Positions 45,901-58,573 of a stretch of DNA of 64,000 nucleotides are shown piece after piece. The stretch covers positions 1 through 64,000 of the forward strand of contig JASANE010024944.1 in assembly GCA_030248225.1 (NCBI GenBank), in the 5' to 3' direction. Numbering within the stretch: the stretch's first letter is position 1; the number at the start of each line of letters is the position of its first letter. A model generated the notes under the pieces. That model was not told the origin of the DNA. It did not search any database and was given only the letters and a program-made list of their open reading frames with translations. This DNA comes from Trileptium ribeirensis (lineage: Eukaryota; Nematoda; Enoplea; Enoplida; Thoracostomopsidae). A program made the position numbers and the translations under genes.

Positions 45901-47444
45901 GTATTGAAAAATATTTGCTTGTATTCCCAACTATAGTCCTGGTAGTTGTTCCTTACAGAATTTAAGCACCAGGAGTTTGATGACAAGCATAGCTCAACAG
46001 CGGTTGATCAAACCAATGGCTGTGATAAAATTTTAGTCTTGATGCGCTATTGTTTAGATCCCTAGCTCCATTTGTTAACCAAATGTCCTCGAAATCCGGC
46101 GTTTTTTACCATTTCAAGTTATGAACATTAATATGATAATGTCTAACATATTTATGTTGCAACATTATCCCAAAGCCAAGCTGAAGGACATGAGCTGTAT
46201 GCAGGTTGTGTCGTCATCAATATACTGAAGCCTAAAGTGTGAGTCTTAGCCAAAACCATGCTCATTATATGACCTATATACTATTATACCTAAAAATAAG
46301 TCACAATGGCCGCGACCACAAACCCCTTCCTACCCTGTTATTTTTCAAGCTATACCGTTATGCCCATCAGCTCTAAACTCTGGAGCTGGTTGACGGATGT
46401 GGAAAATATTAAAGCTCATCACATTGAGGTATAATTCCTTTTACTTCAATCTCTCGCGTTTCCAAAGAGAGGTCGAACTACCCTTCTTTTCACGCCTAAA
46501 TATATTACTTTTGAAACTAATCTTGTACTTATATCTTGTGCCTAACTTTGTGGGTGCATGCCTTGAATCTCATATTTTCGAAAAATTCAGCTTTAGTCAA
46601 GTTAGCTTATAAAATTTTTTTAGATTTTTCAGTAATTTCACCAATGGTTGGCATTTCGTGTTTCGCGCGGCGCTTAGTATATATTTGCCATATATATACT
46701 GCAGTCAGCAGGATATTCCCAACTACAGTCTTGGTAGTTGAACAGTACAACATTTAATTACATTAAAGAGGTTGACATGCTTAGCTCAATAACGGCTGGT
46801 CAAATTGTTGTTGATAAGTTGATAAGTTCTTAATATCTTTAAATTGACGCGAACTGGTATGCTTGTAACACTTACATGCTTTGCTTCAAGTCTTGACTGA
46901 TTTTTGAGGAAAAATCTATTTTTACTATTTTACGTAAAAACCATGTAAATTTGCTACTTTTCATTGCAAAATATCATTCCGAAATAGCTTCACAGAAATA
47001 TTTTGAAACACTTTTATTTTTGGTGCCGCATATCGAGGTGTAATATTTTGATTCTATTTCTTCTGCTGCCATCGAGAAAGAATTCTAGCAACCAATTGGT
47101 CTAAATTTCAATTTCTTCGAATCTCACATAGAGCTTGATTCTTCGAGTTAGCTTAAAAAATTTTCGCCTACGTTTTAATTTCAATCTTTCTGAGAAAATA
47201 CATTTTACGCAATTTGCGTTATAAAAATTTTGCTCAAAACTTGAATGTTTTTGAAAAATAGTTTGGATCCCACCAGACGAAAACTCGCAGTAAAATTTTT
47301 TGTATAAGGATAAACTGACATTTTCACTTTCCTATATTTTATAACATTTTTCTTTTACATTAAAGACATTTTCATTCTTATATTCTAAATTATCTTTCTT
47401 ATGTTTCGTCATTTACAATCGTTCATATTCCGATACATCCTTTC
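45901..47444. other. SDR gene A intron, left part
   Basis: AT-rich intronic sequence without a further gene. A near-duplicate phrase occurs at 45918-45975 and 46705-46762 (TATTCCCAACTACAGTC and TGGTAGTTG, followed about 30-40 bp later by GACAAGCATAGCTCAA or GACATGCTTAGCTCAA), an old dispersed or tandem duplication of about 790 bp period. Confidence 0.45.
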
Positions 47445-47726
47445 ACATATGCTTATAAGCGCATCCAATACAAGATTCTTCTAGTTGTATACAACGCAAT
47501 TACTACGAGAACGCCGCCATATGTTGCCGACATTCTTACCACTTCATCCGGACTACGACTTGCCAACGAAAGGATACTGCGAATTCATGTGGCAAGAAAC
47601 AATAGCTTCCAATTTTTTGGGCCTTCGGAATGGAATAAACTGCCGCTTGCTTCGCGAAGTCCAGACCTAGAACTGACTCATTTCAAATCTAGACTCAAGA
47701 CGTATTTATTTCCAACGAAATCGTGA
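47445..47726 (+). pseudogene. LINE (non-LTR retrotransposon) ORF2 C-terminus
   Basis: One uninterrupted frame ends at the TGA 47724-47726. It contains RIQYKILLVVYNAI, RTPPYVADIL, FFGPSEWNKLPLASR and LTHFKSRLKTYLF. That order (RIxYKxLxLxYxA, PxYLxDLL, WNxLP, FKxxLKTxLF) is diagnostic for the 3' end of reverse-transcriptase ORFs of the Jockey/CR1/L2/Rex-like LINE group. The upstream reverse-transcriptase core and endonuclease are absent, a typical 5' truncation. It lies in the intron between the two exons of SDR gene A, in the same orientation. TC-rich sequence with TTTATATTTCGA repeats (47870-47990) may be its 3' tail. Confidence 0.85.
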
Positions 47727-48334
47727 CAGGTTTGATTGAAAGATATCATAAACATGTAAAACTTACCTTGCGCGTTCGAGACATCTTCGCGAAAAAAAAG
47801 CGCGTTATAAATCAATTATTATCATTATATTCTGGTACTTTCTTTCTACCATATGCCGCTATTTTGTTTTGTTTTGTATATTCCGACATTTTCTGTCTTT
47901 TATATTTCGATATTTTCTTTCTTTTATATTTCGACTAGTTTTGTTATACTCTGTCATGAACTTTCTTATATTTCGACATTAAATTTCTTGTATTCTGGAA
48001 CAAACGTTATACATTTACTAGAATATAATCACAATTTTAAGAGATTCAGCACGAAGAAGTAGTCTGGCATGTAAAATCTGAAATTTCGACTTATAAATAA
48101 GTGAAACATAAACGAAATGTTACACAAACATATAAAAAATATTGGTCGAGCACAAACCGTTTTCTCCATAATACATTAAGTGCGAAATTTGGTGATATCT
48201 AGGGATCGAATTGTATGATAATTAAAACTAACTAAAAGTGTTGATGTAAAACATGTTGCAATGTGAAATCTCTTAATTGTTGGTTGTTAGTAATTGTTTG
48301 CTTCAGTGAAGTTGCAAAAACAGTGTGTCGATGG

Positions 48335-48660
48335 ATGGAAGGGTTACCCCCACCCCTAGGGGTCAGACTTCCAACGAGCCACATCTATCTCTAATGAAAA
48401 CTCCAATCGAACAAAACCTCCGACGAGGCCCGAAGGTGTGCGGAAAAGTTTAGCAAACACAGAGTGAAAATCGGCAAAAAAATTCTGGTAGAATTGGGAA
48501 AAAATAGTGGAAATTAGGAAAATAATAGCAATTTTGCCAAAAAATTGGGGGGAACTTTTAGCAAAATTGAGAAGAATTTTGAGTTCCCAAAAATTTCGAG
48601 GACCTACCTCCTCCTAAACAAACCGACAGACCTTCGACACCTATGGTATATGATGATGCA
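48335..48660. repeat. Dispersed repeat family F1, copy 5
   Basis: GC-rich edge (TTACCCCCACCCCTAGGGG), TGTGCGGAAAAGTTTAGC, a core of AAAATTGGGAAAAA-like reiterations, then AAAATTTCGAGGACC and CTACCTCCTCC. Same layout as the other F1 copies. It is inside the intron of SDR gene A. Confidence 0.6.
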
Positions 48661-49539
48661 ATGTCGGCATATATGTATTACAGTTTCAAGCCGTGTAATT
48701 ATTTAATGCCTATTCGACCCGAATATTTACCTGACAGTTACCTTACGTTTACGCAAATTCTTTAATTTATATTGTTTTCCTAAATTTCTCTAAATTCTAA
48801 CGTATTTTCAAAACCGTACTGCTTCTAAAAAGCTTACATGACAATTTAGGGCATTTACAAATCAGAAGAAACGTGGAATTCTATTGTTGGACAACCGGAA
48901 ATATGTATTACTAAATACAAACTAATAATATATGTTTCAACATATTCGTCTAGTGATTTAATTTACAAACCACGCAAACTTGCAAACAGATCCAAAAGGA
49001 TTCTGTAGATATAAAACGGTTATATTTAAGAATCGATCGATGCTGTTTCAAGTCGGGTTTTGCACTAAACTGTTCTTGTCAATGTTCAGCTTCGAAATGA
49101 TTAAAAATTTATCCGATTTTGTTCTAAAATTTAGAAAGTCCCGAGCGATAAAAGCAAGCCACAATGCAAATTGTTTAACAGCGATGGGATTAGAGCTGTG
49201 GTCTGAGTCCCGTGAGCAAGGGAGTAGAAAGGGCAGGTATCGCCTACCTCAGAAATATAGCTGATGCGGTTCGTCCTGATTTCTGCCCCCCCGCCCCCTC
49301 CCTTCACCCCCACTCTTACTAGAAGATAAACGCAGATTTGCCTATTTTTAACATATTTTTGAGCAAATATGGCTTGAGATATGAGAACGAGCGTCGGATT
49401 CTTACTGCTTATATGAGAACACCCTACCCCTTATGGGCACCTATGTCCCAGATGTGTTTTATTTTATCTTGCCTCTTCCAGACGTGTTTTGTTTTTGCCT
49501 CTATATGTGTTTTCGCCACACACGGACTGATGTCTGAAG

Positions 49540-49615
49540 TCCAAGAGGGGGAGGGTTCGGAGCCTCAGGTGGTTGAGTTCCATACCCATTGGATTATGAG
49601 CATGTATGGTTTTAT
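49540..49615. repeat. Dispersed repeat family F3, copy 1
   Basis: GAGGGGGAGGGTTCGGAGCC ... CCATTGGATTATGAGCATGT. Similar G-rich sequence leading into ATGAGCATGTATG occurs at 54950-55050 and 61700-61820. Confidence 0.45.
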
Positions 49616-49835
49616 CTTAGCTTGTCTCTGACGTGTTTTCTCTTAGATTACACCCAGATATGTTTTAACTTAGCGTGTCCACAGACTCAAAATCGTTAAC
49701 GGATGCTTGGTAGTGGCTTCCGTTTCGTGCATAACGGCACACATTTTTGATCTATTGGAAAGATTGATTTGGGTCCAAAAACTGCAACGTAAAATTGAAC
49801 GACGCGAATTATTATTATATATTTTTGCTTTCTAG

Positions 49836-50000
49836 GCGTACAACTTTTATTCAAAATTGATACCGCTGCAAAATATCGGAACGCCAGTCGATATTGCAAA
49901 ATTGATTGGGTATTTGGCGAGTGATGATTCGCGTTTTACGACAGGTGCAAATCATGTGATCGACGGAGGAGCAGTCGATTGCGGATTGCCGTTTGATTGA
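49836..50000 (+). CDS. SDR gene A, last exon
   Basis: The exon follows TTTTTGCTTTCTAG and ends at the TGA 49998-50000. Its 54 residues read through FYSKLIPLQNIGTPVDIAK, LIGYLASDDSRFTTGANHV and IDGGAVDCGLPFD. This is the conserved C-terminal block of classical SDRs (LxRxGxPxDIAxxIxFLASDxSxFxTGxxxxxDGG). It joins in phase 0 to 45900. Product: a probable NAD(P)-dependent oxidoreductase of the glucose/ribitol-dehydrogenase-like group; the substrate cannot be told. AATAAA at 50054-50059 is a likely poly(A) signal, 54 bp after the stop. Confidence 0.85.
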   Translation, partial: AYNFYSKLIPLQNIGTPVDIAKLIGYLASDDSRFTTGANHVIDGGAVDCGLPFD

Positions 50001-51085
50001 ATTCGATCGAATCAATGTATAGAGAAGAACATCGAAAAACGGAACTGCAAACAAATAAAATAACTTAACGTTTAGTCAGTACAATCTTACTGCTCAGTTC
50101 TTACTGGTTCCCTAACCTGCCAAGTTAGTACGGGTACTCTATTGACGAACGATGCAACATTTGTATTCATCTTGGACGATCATGGACAATTACTTGCATC
50201 GGTTGCACAGAAGTAACCCTTTGTCCATCCGGCGATATTGTCAACCCATTTCATATTCTGTCTACCTCGTTTTATTCCTCCTATCTCAGTTCCTGCTGTT
50301 GAATTATACTGTTTTGCAGCATACATTGCGAAGAAAACTAAATATAACTGAGCACTGAGTAGCGAGAAAAGCTTTGTTAATACATTTTATACGGCTGAAA
50401 TGGCCTTCATATACGAAGTTGGCTTAGTATGGTAAATGTGGATTAAAAAATCGAAGTTGTGAGAGTCAAATTTGTCGTAAAAAATTTAATAATTCCTTAC
50501 TGTTTTATAGTTGAAACTTTATAACATTATATTTGCTATATTCATAATTTTGTAATATATACTGTATTTCAAATTTTATATCAAGAATTTGCGGTTCGCT
50601 TAACATTAATATTGCGTCTACATCATTTTTCTGTTTACATCGAATTTTCCCTGTGCTCATGCGGAGATTCAAAGATATAAATTTGTTTGTTCAACTTGAT
50701 TAATAGTAAAATTATTAGATATACGTTCACCAGAAACTGGCAGTGCTATATGAATGCAAGAAAATCATTTTTTTATATCAATGACTATGTCGCAACATTA
50801 TAAATTCAAAACGATGTATGCCTTGTGTTGGTTTCTGATATTATATTTTTTAATGTCTAACCATAGTTTTCGAAATCAGTAATTTGCATTTACAAAAATA
50901 AGAAAAGCTGTCAAAAATCGTATTTGTTTAGCTGATGAGCTTGCCATCTTATCTGGCTGCATGTCGAACGAGCTTACGTTTAATCGTGGGCTTAAAGGTA
51001 TCTATTTCGAGATTTCTACTAATGTGGCCCATTTTTGTTTGAAATGCAACTTTTTGTGGTTCATAAAACTTTTTGACACGTTAAC

Positions 51086-51410
51086 TTAAGCTGAGTTCAC
51101 ACGTCGAACTTTTTGCTCTTGAAAGCATTTATTTAGATTTTTGTTGAACTTTAACATGTAAACACTGTTCCAATTTTTCCGGCATACTGCTTTAACACAT
51201 CACGGCAAAGGAATAAAATCTGAAATATTTTGAGCTCAAAATTTGATCTCAAATTTTTAAATAGAACTGTTTGCCATGCTCCTCCATTACAAATTACATT
51301 CAGATTTGATTAAATTTTGATCAAACTATGTTCAAATTTGGATCAAAACTTAGTCTCAGACTTTGAGCTCAAATTTTGAGCAAAAAGTTTGCCGTGTGAA
51401 CGCAGTTTAG
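51086..51410. repeat. MITE family F4, complete copy with 33-bp TIRs
   Basis: The left end (51086-51118) starts TTAAGCTGAGTTCACACG and reaches ACTTTTTGCTC. The right end (51378-51410) is its inverted copy, GAGCAAAAAGTTTGCCGTGT onward, with about 29 of 33 bases matching. The interior is ATTTTGAGCTCAAAATTT-like subrepeats without coding. It sits between SDR gene A and gene B. Its class (hAT or other) cannot be fixed because the target-site duplication is unclear. Confidence 0.8.
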
Positions 51411-51978
51411 TTCTTTGTCAATAGAGATTTTGTTACATTTTATTAAATAATCATATTTTTGCTGGATATTTTACATTTTTCAGGTCGAATAAATTTGCCA
51501 TTTATTACTGTTTGTGTGCGATCATTGTTTTAATAACTCTCGAGCGATTAATTTAAATGTGCAGATGACAGATAAGCCAACAAAAATAAGGCCATGACCA
51601 CTTCAATATGTCGTTCCGAGTTTAGCAGCGAGAAAAAAGTACTTAGGTAGATAAACTTGATGAGAAAATAGACTATAATCCTTTAATTTAGACAATAAAA
51701 CGTGTCTTAGATTGAATATCTGTAATTAACACATCATAAAGCTTTAATTGTAATGCTAATTAAACAGGGTAAAGCAGTGTGTAATTGTCTTTTCTCACAA
51801 CATCACTAAGCTGGTTAAGCAAGAGCTGAGGACTATTTTATATGTATTTTTATTTCAGATGTGACTATTCCTTCGAACGGCACGTTTTTGCTGGATTTTC
51901 AGTTAATTTTGGTACAATCAAGCCCAATGTTTGTAATTTTAGGTTATTGGAGTAAAAACATCTATATCTAACGTGGAA

Positions 51979-52018
51979 ATGTTTCAAGATCTGAAAGGAA
52001 AAGTCGCTGTAATCACAG
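51979..52018 (+). CDS. SDR gene B, exon 1
   Basis: First exon of a second short-chain dehydrogenase/reductase. ATG at 51979 gives MFQDLKGKVAVITG, the first beta strand and the start of the TGxxxGIG cofactor motif. The exon ends with one base of a Gly codon before GTAAGA. TGGAAATG is the start context. Joined with the exons at 53696, 55766 and 60018, it encodes 137 residues of a Rossmann-fold NAD(P)-dependent oxidoreductase, and the gene then leaves the window. It lies about 2 kb downstream of the end of SDR gene A in the same orientation, as expected for a tandem pair. Confidence 0.8.
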
Positions 52019-53695
52019 GTAAGAAATTGTATCACATGACTAGAAACGCCAACAAATTGCAATTGTCACTCTAGATGGCGTAAAACTACTTAGTTGAGAT
52101 TTACAACAGAAACTACTTCAGATTTGTTCGTTGATTAAGTTGTCCAAACCTTTGAACATTTTGTCTGTCAGATCTTCCATAGCTATAGATACATACTATA
52201 ATTATATGTGATTCAATCTAAAATCCTCTTGACTGAAGTGAAACTGATATAGTTCTGATATTCTGGAATTCTTTAATCTGAAATTGAAATCATGTGTTCT
52301 AGGCATTCGTTTCGCAGCATATATTTTGAATTATTAATTTCTATCTTTAAAATTAAGGGAAAATATTCTTTAAATCAAAACAATTTGCATAGCTTGATAT
52401 TTATAGCAATTTTATATTGCATTCTAATTTTGCACTTCAGACGTCTGAACATTAATCAAATAAATATTCAAAATATAGACTTGTTAAACATTGCATAATA
52501 AAACATTTAAAGGTTTCTGAAACTTCATTTTTCGTACCGAACGCGTACGGTTCTTCCATTCACAGATGTGCATTGTCGCAATGTGGATGCGAAAAGTTCA
52601 TATTGCTCGCTTGCTTTGTGTGTCTTCAAAGCGAGAAAACTCGAGGCCCGAACGGCATCTTCCCAGAATAGCAGTTTACAGTGGTTTAATTTTAAAGTGG
52701 AATGTAATGCAAATGTGCGAAGAAAATTGCAAAATGATACAGTATTCGACAGCGATTCCATATGTTGAATATGAATACGACGCGTTAATATAACTTAATA
52801 TATTTTCAATGTCAAAGATAAAGGCCTGCAGGTTATCACAACGTTTTCATGTGCACTATTTCATTGTGCGAATAGATTCCTATCATAGTATAACGAAAAA
52901 TGCAATACCAGCAATAACGAAAAATGACATAGTTTTCAAGATAGTAATAGATTTCTTTATGTGACAGCCATGATTAAAGAACAATGCCGCGTGTAAAACC
53001 ATAATATCATTACAGTGGTATTCATTGGTAAAACAGGGTGACATAGAGTTATCCTTTCAAAATCGCAAACAAGTATATATTGCCGACCCTGCTCGGGTAT
53101 AAAGTTTGTTCTTGACAAATGAGAATTTTCTGGACCTTGGCTATACCTGGAAAATTGCAGGGTCCATGCCATTTACTATCACCCAGCAATGTTCAAATTC
53201 CTGATTTAATTTTGGTACACCCGAAACTTTAAAAATTAATGGTTGTTTGCAAATTATTAACATCCATAAATTTTGTAGTTAGATAAATCCGTTGATATAT
53301 TTTTGTTACATTATAATCAAAGCGCAGTCGTAGAATGTCAAATTTAATTACACAATATGTTAGCGGTAGCACTGGCACCAATTGATCACTTGGACATCTA
53401 ATATAATCTAATATATGATCGTCTGTTTCGCTCATTTATTTCTAAATTACATATATCTGTACTTGACAATGAATATCTTAAATTACTCTGCAAATAGTCA
53501 GTAATAAAAATAAATCGAACCAACTTGTTCATCAAAGAGCTCAAATTGTTATCCCGATAATTTCGCAGCATTACATTACTTTATGCGGCAGCACAACCAT
53601 AGACTTGATTTGCGTTGTTAATTAGCGAGACCCTAAATTTTGAGGCATTGAGATCAGGACAAGCACACATTAGTTAGATACTTTATATATTTTAG

Positions 53696-53835
53696 GATCA
53701 AGTTCAGGAATCGGAGCCTCTGCTGCCGAATATTTGGCGGCGTACGGAACCAGAATTGTTTTATGTGGACGTGACGTGGAATCGTTGGCTGATGTTAAGA
53801 AAAGATGTATAGATAAAGGATTATCAAATCAAGAT
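53696..53835 (+). CDS. SDR gene B, exon 2
   Basis: The exon follows TATATTTTAG and ends before GTAAGG. It completes TGSSSGIG and continues ASAAEYLAAYGTRIVLCGRD, the helix and second strand with the Arg-Asp pair that often marks NADP preference, then DVKKRCIDKGLSNQD. Phase is 1 at entry and 0 at exit. The surrounding frame 53734-53985 reads on into the intron and is not real past 53835. Confidence 0.85.
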
Positions 53836-54359
53836 GTAAGGAATAATTTATATTTTGCGTCAGGTTATATACCTTTACATAAATATTCTGTGTTGTGTTT
53901 AATCACGTCTGGCGTAGACGGAAACTATATAGTGATATCTATAAATTTTAGTTGTGAAACTATTAGAACCAAAAATTTGCAGTAGCTTAGCACAACGGTT
54001 GGGATGACATGATTGAAAGTTTATTTGAACAAAACTGTACTAATTTGGGCAATTTGTTTTAACAATCTTTTATTTTGCACCTCCTGCCTTTTCTACACCT
54101 TTCAAAAGTAGATAACTTAGAGTGTAAGCGACCGCGTCAAGATATATGGTGTAGTGTTTCATAACTGCTACATTCTTCTTTACATTCCTATCAAGGACAA
54201 ATATACATTTCGATCAAGGATAATATTAAAAAACAAAGCTTTTTATATTGTCAGTGATAAAAGGTAGCAATACCGAGATCAAATTGTGCACGCACTTTTA
54301 AGCATTGTATTTTGCCTCTTGTGATTTATCATTGTCTGTTCAATTAACTGAGCTAGGTC

Positions 54360-54727
54360 TTGTATTCAACTAACAATGCATCCGCATATTTGAATTTTTA
54401 GCTATTATATCTCTGACCTAAAAATTTAAATCAAATTTTGATGACATTTTATTCAAAATTTGACTGTAATTTGTAACGGAAAAATATGGCATACTGTGAT
54501 GCCTAAAAATTTCTTGTAATATTTTGTTAAAGTTTGAGCTCAAAATATCCAAAATTTGGCACTTTGTCTAATTAGCTGAAGTAACATTATACAAAGGTTT
54601 GAACAATAGTCACACTTTCAAATTTACCAAAAATAAAAAATGCATTCAAAATTTGATGGAAATTATAGGTCAATGTTTTAGATTAAATTTTGAGCAAAAA
54701 GTTTACACGAATGAATGCAGCTTAAAC
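54360..54727. repeat. MITE family F4, degenerate copy
   Basis: The right end, TTTTGAGCAAAAAGTTTACA ... GAATGCAGCTTAAACTG (about 54685-54727), matches the TIR of the 51086-51410 element. The interior shares TTTGAGCTCAAAAT, AAATTTGAT and GGCATACTGTGATGCC-like phrases. The left end is eroded. It lies in intron 2 of SDR gene B. Confidence 0.6.
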
Positions 54728-54949
54728 TGTCATGATTGCAATTTTTTGAACAGTAGCTTATCGATTGAAATTATAGAATAGCGGCGCTTTACCGAAAAAA
54801 GTCAACGCTCCAGAAGCAGCCGAAATCGAAAGTGCTATCTGTACTGAATATATTTACGTATTTTATAACGAATAGGCAATTTTTAGCCAAATTAACTTCA
54901 CAACCCACTGAATATTGTATTTGAACACACTATTCTTTGTATGCCATAC

Positions 54950-55050
54950 AAGGCCGAGGTTCCGCGGAGGGTAGCCTGGCCTAAGGGAGGAGGGGGTGCC
55001 GACTTCAGAGGGGGATCACACCCCTACCCTATATGAGCATGTATACCGTA
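54950..55050. repeat. Dispersed repeat family F3, copy 2
   Basis: GGCCTAAGGGAGGAGGGGGT, then GATCACACCCCTACCCTATA leading into TATGAGCATGTATAC, like the F3 copies at 49540 and 61700. Confidence 0.45.
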
Positions 55051-55765
55051 GGCAGTACAAGCATAGATTTTTAATTAAGCTATCATGAAGCTTGATGTGA
55101 CGGAACAATTATAAATCGTCGAACTAATATAGCTCCAAATTATGTCGATGAATAAATTTCCAACAGTTTCTATCAGTTGTGATATTGGATTTCAATGTTG
55201 TTCGGCGTGTAGCCATCCACCGATTGTCAGCTCGAATAGCCTTCATATTATTGAAATTTATACATTCAACAATTATGAATTATGCCTCGCTGACTACGAC
55301 ATACACATAGGCTGTCGATATGTTTAAACTTCTATCTCTTTTAACTAAAAGGTTTACAAAACATGAAACATTGGTATTGACACTGTTAACAATTTTATGG
55401 TATTTATAAATATTATAGATTAAAAAATGTATGTTATACATGGTTTTTGGACACTAAACAGCACATCTTGTAGCAATTCCCCGCAGCAAAACAGATTGAC
55501 TAAGTTTAATCTAAGATAAGTTCACTGTAGCATAATGCATTTGTAAGTCAGACAAATATTTACTTTGCACTGGCAGCTTACCGGATCTGCGTAGACGAAA
55601 ATAAACCGTTTGAATAAGATGACTCCTGTTTCTAACCACATTTTTACCAGACAACTAATATTCGGTGGGTTTACCAGTTCATTTTGGCATACCAAATTTA
55701 GAAAATTCGTTTAATGTACCATTTCGTTCACGGTAATTGATTATACGCATTGATCTGTTTTGCAG

Positions 55766-55858
55766 ATATTGGTAATGCCTGGCGATGTTACTGATCAACG
55801 CTATTTGGAATCGCTTGTTAGCGAAACGATCAAGACATTTGGAAAACTTAATATTCTG
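55766..55858 (+). CDS. SDR gene B, exon 3
   Basis: The exon follows CTGTTTTGCAG and ends before GTACAG. It reads ILVMPGDVTDQRYLESLV, then SETIKTFGKLNIL. GDVTD binds the adenine ring in SDRs, and FGKLNIL leads into the NNAG strand. Phase is 0 at both ends. Confidence 0.85.
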
Positions 55859-55924
55859 GTACAGTTATTGTTTGTTTTAGCCTAAATCTGTTGAAATCAG
55901 ACACCATAAGAAAGTATTGTCTAC

Positions 55925-56180
55925 AGCTTAGAATGATACAGGCGTTTCCGGGGAGGGGGTCGATAAGCCACGAACCCCACTTTTTTTGGGAGGGTAGGTC
56001 GGACCCCCCTTAAATTGGGGGTCCGACATACCCACCCCCCAAAAAAACGGAGAGGTGGATCCGAGCTACCCCCCCAGAAACTGGGGGACAGGCCGAAAAC
56101 GCCCGTATGGTCAAACACGGGCTAACATGTGAGTACAGGGAAGTGTAATACCCTTCCCTACTGCGCTCTTGATGACAGTG
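55925..56180. repeat. MITE family F2, third copy
   Basis: The right arm GCCCGTATGGTCAAACACGG ... ACATGTGAGTACAGGGAAGT matches the right terminal repeat at 24658-24709. The interior has the same GGGGGTCCGAC / CCCCCAGAAACTGGGGG type of G- and C-runs. The left arm is degenerate. In intron 3 of SDR gene B. Confidence 0.65.
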
Positions 56181-56249
56181 ATTATCGTACGTTCTGCGCA
56201 TAATATTTCCTTCATTGCTCAGCATTTGACAGTTTGATTTGTGTTAGTT

Positions 56250-56500
56250 TTATATCACGAAGAGTGGAACTTTCTTCTTAGCAACGATGTTGCTAAACTT
56301 TATTCTTATAGTCGTTGAAGTTGTATCGCTGCAGCGTACTGCTGTCACTGTATCGGCAACAACTGTTAATGACGTACATATTCGCGAACGGATAAATAAT
56401 TGTTCCATGTCTCTGGCGTCCATAAATCCAGCCGGATACGTGCGAAAATGATCGCGAGTTTTGGCTGCAGTTATCAATCTGGACGGATTCAAAACTGGGG
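56250..56500 (-). other. Weak RpS4-like motif in a minus-strand frame
   Basis: The frame (56516-56250) contains KTRDHFRTYPAGFMD after a good 3' splice-like TTTCTTTCCCCAG. TYPAGFMD is a hallmark phrase of eukaryotic ribosomal protein S4e (KVRTDxTYPAGFMDV). The residues after it do not continue the S4e pattern in any frame I could follow. So this is at best a short decayed processed-pseudogene fragment and may be coincidence. Confidence 0.2.
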
Positions 56501-57539
56501 AAAGAAATAAGGGCATCTTTATTTTTTCATGTATATAATAACATTATTACATTAATACAGTATACCCACAGTCAAAGTATGTTGCTATCGCGGTAACGAA
56601 TAAAGTTACGCATTAGATCGTGCCCAAAGTGACCATAATTTATTATGCTTCTGTATGCCATTTAATGAATTTCAACGTTTGCGTTTTCAGGACCGTACAC
56701 GTTTTGGACATATGCGAAAGGAATTTGCTCCAAATGTCATTAAAATTCTCACTATTGGGCGAGCGGCTTTGCTGATGTAGTCAGTTTATCAGTACAATGT
56801 AATCAGCAAGTAAAAGAATTATAAAAATGACCTGAAAGCCAAAACACCCTGACCTGCGTTTGATGCTTTGCAGGGACAAATTATCATTGTCATGAACAGT
56901 TATTGCGCGGAAATGTTAGGTATAGTAAGTGGGAAAAACAGATCAGATGAATTCCTATATCATGTTTGCGCCTTTAGCCCAACGGGTATTTATTTATCCA
57001 AAATTTGTGGCAACCTTTACTAAACTATTTCTTCCGATATTGTTTGTTTATTTGCTTAAATCTTAAGTTACAAATCGATTTATCATGTAGAGATTTGAAG
57101 CATATTGTTTGTCAAACATCCCAAATTCTATCAAAACGGGATTCGTTTTTTCCGTCTAGGCAGTTCTTGCCGCTTACAATACGAACGCTCGACAGCGTAA
57201 TGGTGCAAATATTCTGAAAGGGATCGTTACCTAATTATGTTTTTGGGCTCATCTTTCCGTGCTTAGTATGCTCGTGTACGGTAAATTGCTGAAATGATGA
57301 TTTCTGATACTTGGAGGTTGCAATGAAATCGAGGCGCAGAAATAATAAAGATGCAAATTTAGGACAAATTCACTTAGCCATATTGTAGGTACTAATCAAA
57401 GCCAATCTTCGAAAGGTGAATTCTACTTGTTTTGAACATTTTATATGGATTCAGGTGCTACGTATAGTTCATAGGTTCCCATTGTGTGAGGGATAGGGGG
57501 ACGCCTCTTAATATTTGTGCGCTCCCCCTAAGGCCCCGC

Positions 57540-57640
57540 TTGCCCGGATTGAAAATAGGTCAATCACCTTGACCCGTGACCCACACTGAGTCACAGACCA
57601 TTTGACCCATGGTCCATGACGCGCGACCTAAATTCTTCGA
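57540..57640. repeat. Dispersed repeat family F5, copy 1 (TGACCC-rich)
   Basis: GGATTGAAAATAGGTCAATC followed by reiterated TGACCCGTGACCC and GGTCCATGACGCGCGACC. An inverted relative lies at 59635-59725. Confidence 0.6.
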
Positions 57641-58573
57641 AACCGTGATTCGGCTTGATCTCAAACCACCGCAATCTATTTATATACTGGTAGGTATCTT
57701 TCAAAGTGAGGGAAAATTGAGCGAGTATGGCTACTGTGAGTTTAATGAATATGTTGACGTTCCAAGTTGAGCTCTTAGAGTCCCTTTACAGTCCTGCGAT
57801 AGCAATAATATACGGGTAATACTTTAATTGGTATTTTAATCATATATCAAAACCGTAGGACCGTTTATTTCTCCCTCCAATGCCCAAAAAGACAAAAACT
57901 TTTGTAATTTATGAGTCACAAATTTTAAGAAAAATTCTAGCTTGAAGAGTAATTTTTGTGTAGCAGGTCTTCAATGCCTGCCTTATATGATGCATACAAC
58001 GCAAATACAATCAACCGTATTCAGCAACGTTAAAAACATATAGAAGCATTATAATAACCAACATACATTTATATTGAAAAAATACGGGCAAAATTTTACC
58101 ATTTCTTGGGGCCAATATTTACCAAATTTTGCTCAGATGCCATGCCGTAGGCTGAACAAAATACCTAATTTAGAGGTTAAACAATGAAATCTGCGTTTTA
58201 AATGGTTAAATAATCCGACAAGCGACAAGTGGATCATTCTCATCCGAAGTAAAAAAAAACTTACGTTGTAAAATTTTGAAAAGTAACGTTTTTGGTGGAA
58301 TTTTTTCAACTTTGGCTCATACTGGAAAACGGTTGCTGTAACAAAAATGAATAACAGCAGAGTTCTAGCCTCGATGAAAGAATTTTATTTTTGATCCGAT
58401 TCCTCTGACAAGAGCTATAACCTAAAATATTCGGCTACCTCTGATGGCCAAAATCAGAAAGTTTCCGATTAGTGTCTGTTTTGTATAGGAGCAGTAACAT
58501 TCTAGTACGTGTGATATAAATAAATTGCGAAACTGCATCAATCTGAAGAAGAGTTAGGCGTACTACAGAATGA

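Noticed and set aside
52525..52793. C2-domain-like or other exon in intron 1 of SDR gene B
   Set aside because: Three overlapping frames on both strands are open here, none with a consistent family pattern or splice borders.
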